Shown: positions 1 to 6,622 of the stretch, piece after piece
How the letters are laid out: the number at the start of each line of letters is the position of its first letter
Numbering within the stretch: position 1 is the first letter of the stretch
Assembly (NCBI GenBank): GCA_030595765.1
Contig: JAUVCJ010000105.1
Location: forward strand, 1 to 7,746
Direction of reading: 5' to 3'
Source: Thermoplasmatota archaeon
GTDB taxonomy: Archaea; Thermoplasmatota; Thermoplasmata; GCA-020350865; JAUVCJ01
DNA: 7,746 nucleotides
Made by a program: the position numbers and the translations under genes
The notes under the pieces: model-generated
What the model was told of the DNA's origin: nothing
Seen by the model: the letters and a program-made list of their open reading frames with translations, nothing else
Databases searched by the model: none

Positions 1-2236
1 CCTCAGCCTGGACGAGATGAAAAGGGTAGCGGATTACTTCGCGAACAAGGGAAGAGACCCCTGGGACATCGAGTTCCAGGCACTGGGCCAGGCCTGGTCC
101 GAACACTGTTGTTACAAATCCAGCAAGCCCATCATCAAGGAACACGTTTTTGGCATTCAAGCACCCCAGAACATGCTGGTGATATCCGAGGATGCCGGCG
201 TTGTCGAGTTCGATGAGGAACATGCCTATGTGATCGCCTTGGAATCACACAACCACCCTTCTGCGATCGAGCCCTACGGCGGCGCTGCCACCGGCATCGG
301 TGGAATAGTAAGGGACGTTGTTTGCATGGGCGCTCAACCTGTAGCTTTGATAGACCCGCTCTTCTTTGGGCCACCGGGCATGCCTGCGGATAAGGTTCCA
401 GAAAATACAAAGCATCCACGTTACCTGATGTCAGGTGTCGTCGGTGGCATACGCGACTACGGCAACCGAATTGGTGTCCCGACCCTGGCAGGAATGGTAA
501 ATTTCGATCACGGGTTCACTGGTAACTGCCTTGTGAACGTAGGCTGCATCGGATTTGCCAAGAAAAAGCACATTATTCGATCCAGGGTAAAGGAGCCAGG
601 GAACGTCTACATACTGCTAGGTGGTAGAACTGGCAGGGATGGCATTCATGGAGTAACATTTGCATCTACTGAACTTTCCAAGCGTTCGGAAGAGGAATCT
701 AGAGGCTCTGTCCAGCTAGGAGACCCGATCACAAAGGAGCCTTTGATACATGTCTGCCTCATGGTCAACGAGATGGGGCTGCTTGACGGCATGAAGGATC
801 TTGGCGGCGGCGGCCTTTCTTGTGTGGCAGGTGAGATGGCGCTTGCAGGCGGATATGGTGCTGAGATCGACCTGGACAAGGCCCCGGTCAAAGAGGGAGA
901 CATGGCACCCTGGGAGATATGGGTGTCTGAATCCCAGGAAAGGATGATGTTCGCTGTCAAACCCGAGAACGTTGAGAAGGTGCTTGGACTCTGCGACCTG
1001 TGGGATGTGGAGGCAAAGGTCATTGGCAAGGTCATCGAGGATAAGGTGCTCAGAGTATTCTGGAAGGGTGTTAAGATATTTGATATGGAGCTTGATTTTC
1101 TCACTACTGGCCCGATGTACTGCAGGCCTCTTAGACCCAGAACCGCTGAAGAGATACCATCCGAGCGCATTCCAGAACCACCAACGGATATGGGCAAATT
1201 CCTGCTAGAAATGCTCTCTCGTGACAACATAGCATCCAAGGACTGGATCATGCGCCAGTACGATTTTGATGTGAGGGCACGAACTGTTCTCAAACCACTG
1301 CAAGGACGCCTCAATCACGAGGGTCATGGCGATGCAGCTGTCATTCAACCGCTTGATGGTTCATACCGGGGTCTGGCGATCACCTCAGATGTGAATCCAG
1401 CAATGCTTCGGGCTGACCCGTATTGGGGAGCGTGCTCGGCTGTCGATGAGGTCTGCAGGAACCTAGCTGCTGTTGGAGGAGTTCCACATTCATTGGCTGA
1501 TTGCCTAAATTTTGGCAATCCGGAAAAGCCTGATAGACTAGGCGACTTCGAGGCTGCCTGTAAGGGGCTTGGAGACACAGCCAGGGCCTTAGGCGTCCCT
1601 TATGTCTCAGGCAATGTCTCACTCTATAATGAGGCAACAGGGAGCTCCATCCCACCAACCCCGACACTGCTGGGTGTTGGAATGGTAAAGGATGTCAGAA
1701 AGTGTGTCACAACCGATATCAAGGCTCCAGGCAACTCCATCTACCTTCTTGGAAAGACTGGAACTGAGCTTGGAGGCTCAGAGTACCTTGCAATGCTGGA
1801 AGGTTCCAGCGCAAAGGTGCCCCAGGTGGACTTTGAACTCCTTGGAAGCTCGATACAAAAAGTGGTTGGTGTCATTGAACAGGGATTGATATGCTCCTGC
1901 CACGACCTATCCGAGGGTGGTCTGGCGGTGTGCATTGCAGAGATGTGCATCGGAGGAGGACTTGGTGCTGATCTGGATCTCGGTAAAATGGGTGAATTTG
2001 ACACCATTGCCCGGCAATATCTCCTATTTGGAGAGTCCAATACAAGATGGCTCATGGAAGTAAGGCCAGAGAATGAGGCCGCACTTGAACAGGCTCTTGC
2101 AGGTTTTCCATTCAAGAAGCTTGGGAGCACCGGTGGAGATAGACTTGTTATCAAGGCAGGTAAGGAACCAGTCATGGACCTATCTCTGGAGGATGTGGAT
2201 TCAAAATGGCGCGATCATTTCTGGGAGGTGATGTGA
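1..2236 (+). CDS. purL: Phosphoribosylformylglycinamidine synthase II (PurL), 5'-truncated
   Basis: This is the large, ATP-using subunit of FGAM synthase. It converts FGAR, ATP and ammonia (delivered by PurQ) to FGAM in cytosolic purine synthesis. The frame is open to the left edge and reads LSLDE before the first in-window ATG at 17. That stretch is typical PurL sequence, so the true start lies upstream and only a short N-terminal piece is missing. Numbered from the ATG at 17, visible family motifs are AWSEHCCYKSSKP near 27-39, HNHPSAIEPYGGA at 78-90 (ATP/Mg site), LGGGGLSC at 262-269, the second-half motif SDVNPAMLRADP and HDLSEGG at 629-635. About 744 residues are visible, which fits the small PurL type that works with separate PurS and PurQ. 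PurS is not in view and may lie upstream. The stop is one base before the purQ start. No frameshift or missing motif was seen. Confidence 0.96.
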   Translation, partial: LSLDEMKRVADYFANKGRDPWDIEFQALGQAWSEHCCYKSSKPIIKEHVFGIQAPQNMLVISEDAGVVEFDEEHAYVIALESHNHPSAIEPYGGAATGIGGIVRDVVCMGAQPVALIDPLFFGPPGMPADKVPENTKHPRYLMSGVVGGIRDYGNRIGVPTLAGMVNFDHGFTGNCLVNVGCIGFAKKKHIIRSRVKEPGNVYILLGGRTGRDGIHGVTFASTELSKRSEEESRGSVQLGDPITKEPLIHVCLMVNEMGLLDGMKDLGGGGLSCVAGEMALAGGYGAEIDLDKAPVKEGDMAPWEIWVSESQERMMFAVKPENVEKVLGLCDLWDVEAKVIGKVIEDKVLRVFWKGVKIFDMELDFLTTGPMYCRPLRPRTAEEIPSERIPEPPTDMGKFLLEMLSRDNIASKDWIMRQYDFDVRARTVLKPLQGRLNHEGHGDAAVIQPLDGSYRGLAITSDVNPAMLRADPYWGACSAVDEVCRNLAAVGGVPHSLADCLNFGNPEKPDRLGDFEAACKGLGDTARALGVPYVSGNVSLYNEATGSSIPPTPTLLGVGMVKDVRKCVTTDIKAPGNSIYLLGKTGTELGGSEYLAMLEGSSAKVPQVDFELLGSSIQKVVGVIEQGLICSCHDLSEGGLAVCIAEMCIGGGLGADLDLGKMGEFDTIARQYLLFGESNTRWLMEVRPENEAALEQALAGFPFKKLGSTGGDRLVIKAGKEPVMDLSLEDVDSKWRDHFWEVM
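2224..2232 (+). promoter_or_regulatory. Shine-Dalgarno site for purQ
   Basis: GGAGGTGAT is a nearly full-length complement to the archaeal 16S rRNA 3' end. It lies inside the last codons of purL and ends 5 bases before the TTG at 2238. It supports this unusual start codon and suggests translational coupling of purL and purQ. Confidence 0.8.
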
Positions 2237-2237
2237 G

Positions 2238-3149
2238 TTGAAAGTTGAGGACGTAAAAATTGCCATACTCCAGATGGAGGGCACAAACTGCGAGCAGGAA
2301 ATGTTCGATGCCTTTGCCAAGCTGGGTGCTAGACCCGAGTTCGTACACCTGAATCAGCTGACATCAACGGACATGCTCCCTGAGTACCAGAGAAAGCTCA
2401 TGGACTATCAGGTCCTTATGCTACCTGGTGGTTTTTCAGCAGGAGACTACATCCGTGCCGGAGCCATCTTCGCTGCCAGGATAAAGAGCAAGCTTGAGAG
2501 CGACCTGTCTGAATTCATAGAAGAAGGCAGGGCAGTAGGTGGGATATGCAACGGTTTCCAGATACTGGTCGAGCTTGGAGCACTACCAGGCAATCATGGA
2601 CCGCTTGCAGATAGACCAACCATCGCCTTGACAACAAACGATTCGAACAGGTTCGAGTGCAGACCAACCCTTTTAAGGCATGAGAACAAGGGAAACTGCC
2701 ACTTCACAGGCCTGCTGGAGCAGGATACCATCATCATGACGCCATCGGCACATGCCGAAGGGAAGCTCATGTTTCCCAGAGGTGAAGAGGAAAGGATGTT
2801 CAAGGAGCTTACTGATAACGACCAGGTGGTGTTCCGTTATGTTGACACCGAAGGCAACTACGGAGGGTATCCGTTCAACCCAAATGGCTCCCCATTCAAC
2901 ATCGCTGGAATATGCAATCCAGAAGGCAACGTTTTCGGAATGATGCCGCATCCAGAAAGGGTGTTCTCATCTCTGAATCATAACGACTGGACACGCAACC
3001 CAGCCCTGAACCATGATGGCAAGACACCTAATCCCAGCCTGGATCAAAATGATGGGACGATCGACCCAGCCCTTGCCCAGAAACCCGTTGCAGGGCATGG
3101 AAAGGCACTGTTCGAATCTGTGATAGAGAGCATCTGTCGGAGGTTCTAG
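2238..3149 (+). CDS. purQ: Phosphoribosylformylglycinamidine synthase I (PurQ, glutaminase subunit)
   Basis: This class I glutamine amidotransferase hydrolyses glutamine and passes ammonia to PurL. It acts in the cytosol as part of the PurL-PurQ-PurS complex. The N-terminus (VKIAILQMEGTNCEQEM) and the oxyanion region (MLPGGFSAGDYIRAG) are typical. The catalytic triad is visible: the nucleophile C104 in GGICNGFQ, then H238 and E240 in MMPHPERVF. The TTG start is chosen because a strong ribosome site sits 5 bases upstream and the protein begins at the expected place. At 303 residues it is longer than most small PurQ proteins. The extra length includes residues 245-283, an 11-residue tandem repeat inserted after the His-Glu motif and before the final helix (GHGKALFESVIESI). 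The triad is intact, so activity is expected. The stop is one base before the lpd start. Confidence 0.95.
   Translation: MKVEDVKIAILQMEGTNCEQEMFDAFAKLGARPEFVHLNQLTSTDMLPEYQRKLMDYQVLMLPGGFSAGDYIRAGAIFAARIKSKLESDLSEFIEEGRAVGGICNGFQILVELGALPGNHGPLADRPTIALTTNDSNRFECRPTLLRHENKGNCHFTGLLEQDTIIMTPSAHAEGKLMFPRGEEERMFKELTDNDQVVFRYVDTEGNYGGYPFNPNGSPFNIAGICNPEGNVFGMMPHPERVFSSLNHNDWTRNPALNHDGKTPNPSLDQNDGTIDPALAQKPVAGHGKALFESVIESICRRF
2970..3086 (+). repeat. 33-bp tandem repeat within purQ encoding an 11-residue repeat
   Basis: Three full in-frame units are read at 2970-3002, 3003-3035 and 3036-3068, with a shortened unit at 3069-3086. The peptides are SLNHNDWTRNP, ALNHDGKTPNP, SLDQNDGTIDP and ALAQKP. Each begins with (S/A)L and ends in P, with N/D-rich middles. 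The DNA copies have diverged, so this is not a fresh duplication. From memory of the family, the first unit resembles the H-x-DWTR stretch found here in other archaeal PurQ proteins, so it may be the native seed that was copied. Confidence 0.75.
3139..3144 (+). promoter_or_regulatory. Shine-Dalgarno site for lpd
   Basis: GGAGGT overlaps the last codons of purQ and ends 6 bases before the TTG at 3151. It supports that start over the in-frame GTG at 3166. Confidence 0.7.
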
Positions 3150-3150
3150 G

Positions 3151-4587
3151 TTGGGCACTCCAGAGGTGGAGCAGCCTCCTGCCGTTACATGCGAATCTTT
3201 CGGGGCTGATAGGCTGGATGCCGTAGTCATAGGTGGCGGCCCTGGTGGGTATGTTTGCGCTCTTGCAATAGCTCAAGCCGGAGGCAGTGTTGCACTTGTT
3301 GAGGAAGGAGACCTAGGCGGCACATGCACCAACAGCGGTTGCATACCTACCAAGGCGCTTCTGCGCTCTGTCAAGGCCCTTGATACGAAGAAGGCTGCCC
3401 GTTTTGGGGTTCTAATGGAGAACATCCAGATGGATTGGCCAAAGGCTCACAAGAGAAAGGCCAAAGTTGTAGCTACAAGCAGAAAGGGAATTGAATCGTT
3501 ATTGAAAAGCGCCGGAGTCGAACTGATCCAGGCCAGAGGAGTCATCAAGGCTCCCGGCATCGTCAGCGCCGGCTCTAGGATCCTCGAATCCAGAGCCATC
3601 GTCATTGCAACAGGCTCCAGACCTGCAGCTATCCCTGGATTTGAGTGTGATGGCAAACGTGTTCTTTCATCCACACACATACTTGAGCTTACAGAGGTCC
3701 CACAAAGCCTGGCGATTATCGGCGGCGGAACTGTGGGGCTTGAGTTCGGCTACATGTTCAGAGCTCTGGGTGCTAAGGTCAATATCGTTGAGATGCTTCC
3801 AAGGGTCGCACCTATGGAAGACCCTGAGATATCAGACTTCATTGCCAGGACACTGACCAGAAGCGGCATCGGGGTCCATGTATGCGCCAAGGCCATTGGC
3901 CTCAACGAGAGTGGGCTGGAGATCCGAACATGTGATGACCAGCTTCAAATGCTGCCTGCAAGCCAGGTACTTGTTGCAGCTGGACGGATACCGGTTTTCG
4001 ACCCGGGCCAGATGGACGCTCTTGGCATACTACACTCTCCATCAGGGATCCAGACCAATGAGAAGCTTGAGACAAGCGTAGCTGGCATATACGCTATTGG
4101 CGATGTCAGAGGCCCTCCGCTACTGGCTCATGCCGCATCAGCAGAAGGATTGGTAGCAGCCGAGAACATAATGGGTCAAGACGTTGACATGGTCTGGGAT
4201 GCGATACCGGCCTGCACCTTCACCACCCCAGAGATCGCATCAGTTGGGCTAACCGAGGAAAAGGCACTTGAGAAATACGGCCAGAATCGCATCAAGGTAG
4301 GCAGGTTCCAGCTGGCTGGTTCAGCAAAGGCCAGATGCGACGAGGCGACCCAGGGTCTATTCAAAGTGATCGCGAGTAGCGACGACAGCACCATCCTGGG
4401 CATACATATGGTAGGAGTGGGTGTGGCGGAACTGAGCGCCGCCGCCGCCATCATGGTAAAAACGAGAATGAGCGTGCATGAGCTACACAGCCTGGCTTTT
4501 GCACACCCCACACTATCAGAAGCATTGATCGAGGCCGCACTGGATGCTTTTGGTATGGCACTGCATCTGCCGAAGAAAACCGAATAG
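3151..4587 (+). CDS. lpdA: Dihydrolipoyl dehydrogenase (E3-type FAD/NAD disulfide oxidoreductase)
   Basis: This flavoprotein reoxidises dihydrolipoyl groups of 2-oxoacid dehydrogenase or glycine cleavage complexes and passes electrons to NAD+. The sequence shows the FAD-binding GGGPGGY at 28-34 and the redox disulfide C59/C64 in GGTCTNSGCIPTK. The NAD-binding GGGTVGLEFG is at 191-200, followed by E214 at the end of the second strand, which favours NAD over NADP. It also shows the second FAD motif (IYAIGDVRGPPLLAHAAS) and the catalytic pair H452 and E457 in AHPTLSE. Its 478 residues match the family, with a slightly long N-terminal lead of about 22 residues before the first strand. It starts one base after purQ and so is probably the last gene of the operon. 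No E1, E2 or lipoyl-protein gene is in the window, so its partner complex is unknown. A different flavin disulfide reductase substrate is possible, but the active-site motifs favour E3. Confidence 0.92.
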   Translation: MGTPEVEQPPAVTCESFGADRLDAVVIGGGPGGYVCALAIAQAGGSVALVEEGDLGGTCTNSGCIPTKALLRSVKALDTKKAARFGVLMENIQMDWPKAHKRKAKVVATSRKGIESLLKSAGVELIQARGVIKAPGIVSAGSRILESRAIVIATGSRPAAIPGFECDGKRVLSSTHILELTEVPQSLAIIGGGTVGLEFGYMFRALGAKVNIVEMLPRVAPMEDPEISDFIARTLTRSGIGVHVCAKAIGLNESGLEIRTCDDQLQMLPASQVLVAAGRIPVFDPGQMDALGILHSPSGIQTNEKLETSVAGIYAIGDVRGPPLLAHAASAEGLVAAENIMGQDVDMVWDAIPACTFTTPEIASVGLTEEKALEKYGQNRIKVGRFQLAGSAKARCDEATQGLFKVIASSDDSTILGIHMVGVGVAELSAAAAIMVKTRMSVHELHSLAFAHPTLSEALIEAALDAFGMALHLPKKTE

Positions 4588-4676
4588 TATGCTTTCTTGA
4601 GTGTCAGCTCCATAGGTTAGTCACGTATCAGAGTAGCCACTATTTGGGGTGCGGTCCAATAAAACGGGTTGCTGCT
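4588..4676. other. Convergent intergenic gap between lpd and aIF2-beta
   Basis: These 89 bases separate two converging genes. No hairpin was found. For the minus-strand gene, the complement of 4658-4664 reads TTTTATT shortly after the stop, a weak candidate for an archaeal T-tract terminator. For lpd, the nearest T-tract is TTTTT at 4687-4691, which lies inside the 3' end of the opposing gene. Confidence 0.35.
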
Positions 4677-5294
4677 CTAGATCACCTTTTTAGCAAAAGC
4701 GATGGTGCCAGATACCTTCTCGATAAATATCTTGACGACTGCGCCTTTTACGGTGTTGGGTACATAGATGACGTACTTGTCCTTCTTGGCAATGCCGTCT
4801 CCTTTTCTGCCAACGTCCTGGATCATTACTTCAAGGGTCTGACCCTCGCTGATGATGGCAGCGATCTCCTTGGACTTGGTGGCCTTGCGTACCTTCAATG
4901 GTCTGTGGGCGCCGCATGCATCGCACTCAAGAACCTGGGTCCTGCTTTCCTTGACCAGGCGGGTGTCAGGTCTCTTGCACTCCGAGCATAGAACAAAGGT
5001 GTCGATGTAGCCCTTTAGCCTCTCATTTATGACGGTCTCGGTGGCCTTGCCCTTGAATATCGCTCTCTTACCATCCAGGTTGCCAGCAGTTCCCATCTCT
5101 CTGAGGAGATAGGCCAATACTTGAGCTGGGTCTCTGTTGATGACGTCGCAGATCTGTCCAAAATTCTGGAAAACGGTCTGGTTCCCTTCGACCAGTATAG
5201 TGGCGTCAGGAACCTGGAATCGTGCCTGCTCCCTGATGTCGTCCGGAAGCTTGTCCAATGCGCGGTCCAGTAGTGATTCGTAATCAAGAGCCAT
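4677..5294 (-). CDS. eif2b: Translation initiation factor aIF2 subunit beta with C-terminal TRAM domain
   Basis: This is the beta subunit of the archaeal heterotrimeric initiation factor aIF2, which brings initiator tRNA to the small ribosomal subunit. The 205-residue protein begins MALDYESLLDRALDKLP. The alpha/beta core includes VFQNFGQICDVINRDPAQVL at about 41-60. The zinc ribbon has C103, C106, C124 and C127. A TRAM domain, a predicted RNA-binding barrel, follows at about 151-205, where GDGIAKKDKYVIYVP is typical. From memory, beta subunits of about 200 residues with TRAM tails occur in several euryarchaeal groups, while others stop after the zinc ribbon. The ATG at 5292-5294 is chosen because it matches the family N-terminus and has a TATA element about 30 bases upstream. 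An in-frame ATG at 5379-5381 would add 29 residues but would run through that promoter and a tandem repeat. The gene is divergent from the RaSEA gene. Confidence 0.93.
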   Translation of the reverse strand: MALDYESLLDRALDKLPDDIREQARFQVPDATILVEGNQTVFQNFGQICDVINRDPAQVLAYLLREMGTAGNLDGKRAIFKGKATETVINERLKGYIDTFVLCSECKRPDTRLVKESRTQVLECDACGAHRPLKVRKATKSKEIAAIISEGQTLEVMIQDVGRKGDGIAKKDKYVIYVPNTVKGAVVKIFIEKVSGTIAFAKKVI

Positions 5295-5320
5295 GTAATC
5301 GGCTCCTGCATAGGATTGTC

Positions 5321-5328
5321 TATTATAA
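5321..5328 (-). promoter_or_regulatory. TATA box for aIF2-beta
   Basis: On the minus strand this reads TTATAATA, centred about 30 bases before the ATG at 5294. Transcription would start within a few bases of the start codon, giving a leaderless or nearly leaderless mRNA. A GGAG at 5303-5306 (minus strand) could be a ribosome site only if transcription begins further upstream. Confidence 0.55.
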
Positions 5329-5349
5329 GGTTGTTGGTTTGGGATTGGA

Positions 5350-5409
5350 GGCAATCTGCATTGGTGATAGGCTTTCTGCATTACTGATAGGAGTTCTGTA
5401 TTGCTGACA
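5350..5409. repeat. Three tandem copies of an imperfect 20-bp repeat
   Basis: Units lie at 5350-5369, 5370-5389 and 5390-5409. They share the pattern GG-(4 variable)-TCTGYATTRSTGAYA, and a partial fourth begins GGCTCC at 5410. The array sits just upstream of the aIF2-beta TATA box, in the divergent intergenic region. The 20-base period is not a multiple of three, which argues against coding. It could bind a regulator or simply be a slippage product. Confidence 0.7.
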
Positions 5410-5436
5410 GGCTCCCAGTTTGAGTATGTTCACATG

Positions 5437-5504
5437 CTGTTGTTGTTCCCGTGTTGTTGTTGTCGGACAGTTGTTTTTGGACGGCTGTTGTTGTTGTTGG
5501 ACAG
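5437..5504. repeat. TTG-rich low-complexity repeat with GGACAG blocks
   Basis: Runs of (TTG)3-4 alternate with short GGACAG or GGACGG blocks. GGACAG occurs at 5465-5470 and again at 5499-5504, 34 bases apart, each following a TTG run. On the other strand this is a CAACAACAAC tract. No gene is supported here. The segment lies between the 20-bp repeat and the RaSEA promoter. Confidence 0.6.
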
Positions 5505-5553
5505 CGTATTGATTTACCCCCGGTGTAATAGCGATATAACAAAATCGATTTCA

Positions 5554-5561
5554 TTTTAATA
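5554..5561 (+). promoter_or_regulatory. TATA box for the RaSEA gene
   Basis: TTTTAATA is centred about 28 bases before the ATG at 5586 and sits in an AT-rich stretch. No Shine-Dalgarno sequence precedes the ATG, so the transcript is probably leaderless. A 7-bp inverted repeat, AGCGATA at 5530-5536 and TATCGCT at 5567-5573, brackets the element and could be an operator. A second AT-rich candidate, GATATAAC at 5533-5540, lies too far upstream for a leaderless start. Confidence 0.55.
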
Positions 5562-5585
5562 GTAGCTATCGCTTCAACCCATCCA

Positions 5586-6611
5586 ATGGCAAAACCCGGA
5601 AAAGGCAAAAGGTTTGATGCAAGACCCCATAAACGCACAAGAGCGATTACCTGGAGCGAAGACGAATTGCTTGATGGTAAGGTTGTCAGGGCCCATGTAC
5701 TGCTGATACAGACACGAGGCTGCTCCTGGTCTAAAAGTTCAGGGGGCTGCAAGATGTGTGGCTACTCCCAAGATAGCTATCCTGGTGTGGATGACTCCCT
5801 CATTGAAGCGCAATTCGCTAGCGGGATGGAGAAATATAAGGGTGAGCCAGTTGTCAAGATATTCAATTCTGGAAGTTTCCTTGACCCTGCCGAGATCGGT
5901 GCTGATGTAAGACAGCTTATCGTTTCAAAGATAGCCGAATGCGGAGCCCGAAGACTGATCGTTGAGTCCAGGCCTGAATTCGTAACTTCTGAGGCAGTGG
6001 CTGATCTGACAGGCTTTGATGGAATGAAGGTCTGGGTTGCCATGGGGCTGGAAAGCTCCTCTGACCTGGTGCGTGAGCGTTGTGTTGCAAAAGGCTTCAG
6101 TTTTGCTGATTTCAAGAAAGCTGCTGACCTGCTTGCGGATTTGGGAGTCGGGTGCAAGACATACCTACTTCTGAAGCCTCCCTACCTTACAGAAAGAGAG
6201 GGGGTAGCTGATGCGTTAAGCTCCATTGCGGATTCAGCCGAGATATCAGGCGAAGTGTCTGTAAACCCAATGAATGTGCAGGCCTGGACTGAAGTTGAAA
6301 TGCTTTGGAAGAGAAGGGAATACCGCACTCCGTGGCTATGGAGCGTTGTTGAGGTGTTGAAGGTCGGATCCACCAAAACCGATGCCAGGCTTATCTCGGC
6401 TCCCACTGCAGGTGGAAAACCTAGAGGTGCGCATAACTGTGGAGAGTGCGATGAGAGGGTGCTCAAAGCCATATCCAAGTTCTCGTTGTCTGGCGATGTT
6501 TCCATGCTTGATGGCCTTGATTGCGCTTGCAAGGATGAATGGAAAGCCGCAATGGAATTGGGTGACCTTGCTTTTTCGACTGTGGATGCAAAACGGTTCC
6601 ATAACTGGTAA
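5586..6611 (+). CDS. raSEA: Archaeosine biosynthesis radical SAM protein (RaSEA family)
   Basis: This probably acts with ArcS to make archaeosine at position 15 of archaeal tRNA: ArcS attaches lysine to preQ0 in the tRNA and RaSEA cleaves the lysine adduct by radical chemistry. The 341-residue protein has cluster-binding cysteines C46, C55 and C58 in TRGCSWSKSSGGCKMCGYS. This CX8CX2C spacing is like Elp3-type radical SAM enzymes and unlike the common CX3CX2C. Further family-like stretches are KIFNSGSFLDP and VESRPEFV in the barrel, MGLESSSDLVRERCVAKG, and NPMNVQ. A C-terminal cysteine group (C285, C288, C313, C315 in HNCGEC and DCACK) may bind zinc or another metal. The ATG at 5586 is favoured by a TATA element at leaderless distance and a basic N-terminus typical of tRNA-binding enzymes. 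ArcS and the tRNA-guanine transglycosylase are not in the window. A wider Elp3-like function is the main alternative. Confidence 0.88.
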   Translation: MAKPGKGKRFDARPHKRTRAITWSEDELLDGKVVRAHVLLIQTRGCSWSKSSGGCKMCGYSQDSYPGVDDSLIEAQFASGMEKYKGEPVVKIFNSGSFLDPAEIGADVRQLIVSKIAECGARRLIVESRPEFVTSEAVADLTGFDGMKVWVAMGLESSSDLVRERCVAKGFSFADFKKAADLLADLGVGCKTYLLLKPPYLTEREGVADALSSIADSAEISGEVSVNPMNVQAWTEVEMLWKRREYRTPWLWSVVEVLKVGSTKTDARLISAPTAGGKPRGAHNCGECDERVLKAISKFSLSGDVSMLDGLDCACKDEWKAAMELGDLAFSTVDAKRFHNW

Positions 6612-6619
6612 ACAAAAAG
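6611..6619 (-). terminator. Candidate T-tract terminator for the membrane-protein gene
   Basis: On the minus strand this reads CTTTTTGTT, starting a few bases after the stop codon at 6623-6625. Archaeal termination often uses such T-runs without a hairpin. It abuts the stop codon of the converging RaSEA gene. Confidence 0.4.
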
Positions 6620-6622
6620 CAT

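Noticed and set aside
646..1314. Minus-strand open frame of 222 codons opposite purL
   Set aside because: It is fully antisense to conserved purL motifs, is rich in Ser and Pro as expected of a shadow frame, and has no recognisable domain.
5295..5381. 29-residue N-terminal extension of aIF2-beta from an ATG at 5379-5381
   Set aside because: The extension runs through the TATA box and a 20-bp non-triplet repeat, and family members begin near MALDYE.
5381..5752. Minus-strand open frame rich in Thr and Asn
   Set aside because: It is a translation of the CAACAA repeat plus antisense RaSEA sequence; it has no family features.
6182..6622. Minus-strand open frames opposite the 3' half of RaSEA
   Set aside because: They are antisense to conserved cysteine motifs of RaSEA and have no promoter, ribosome site or family signature.
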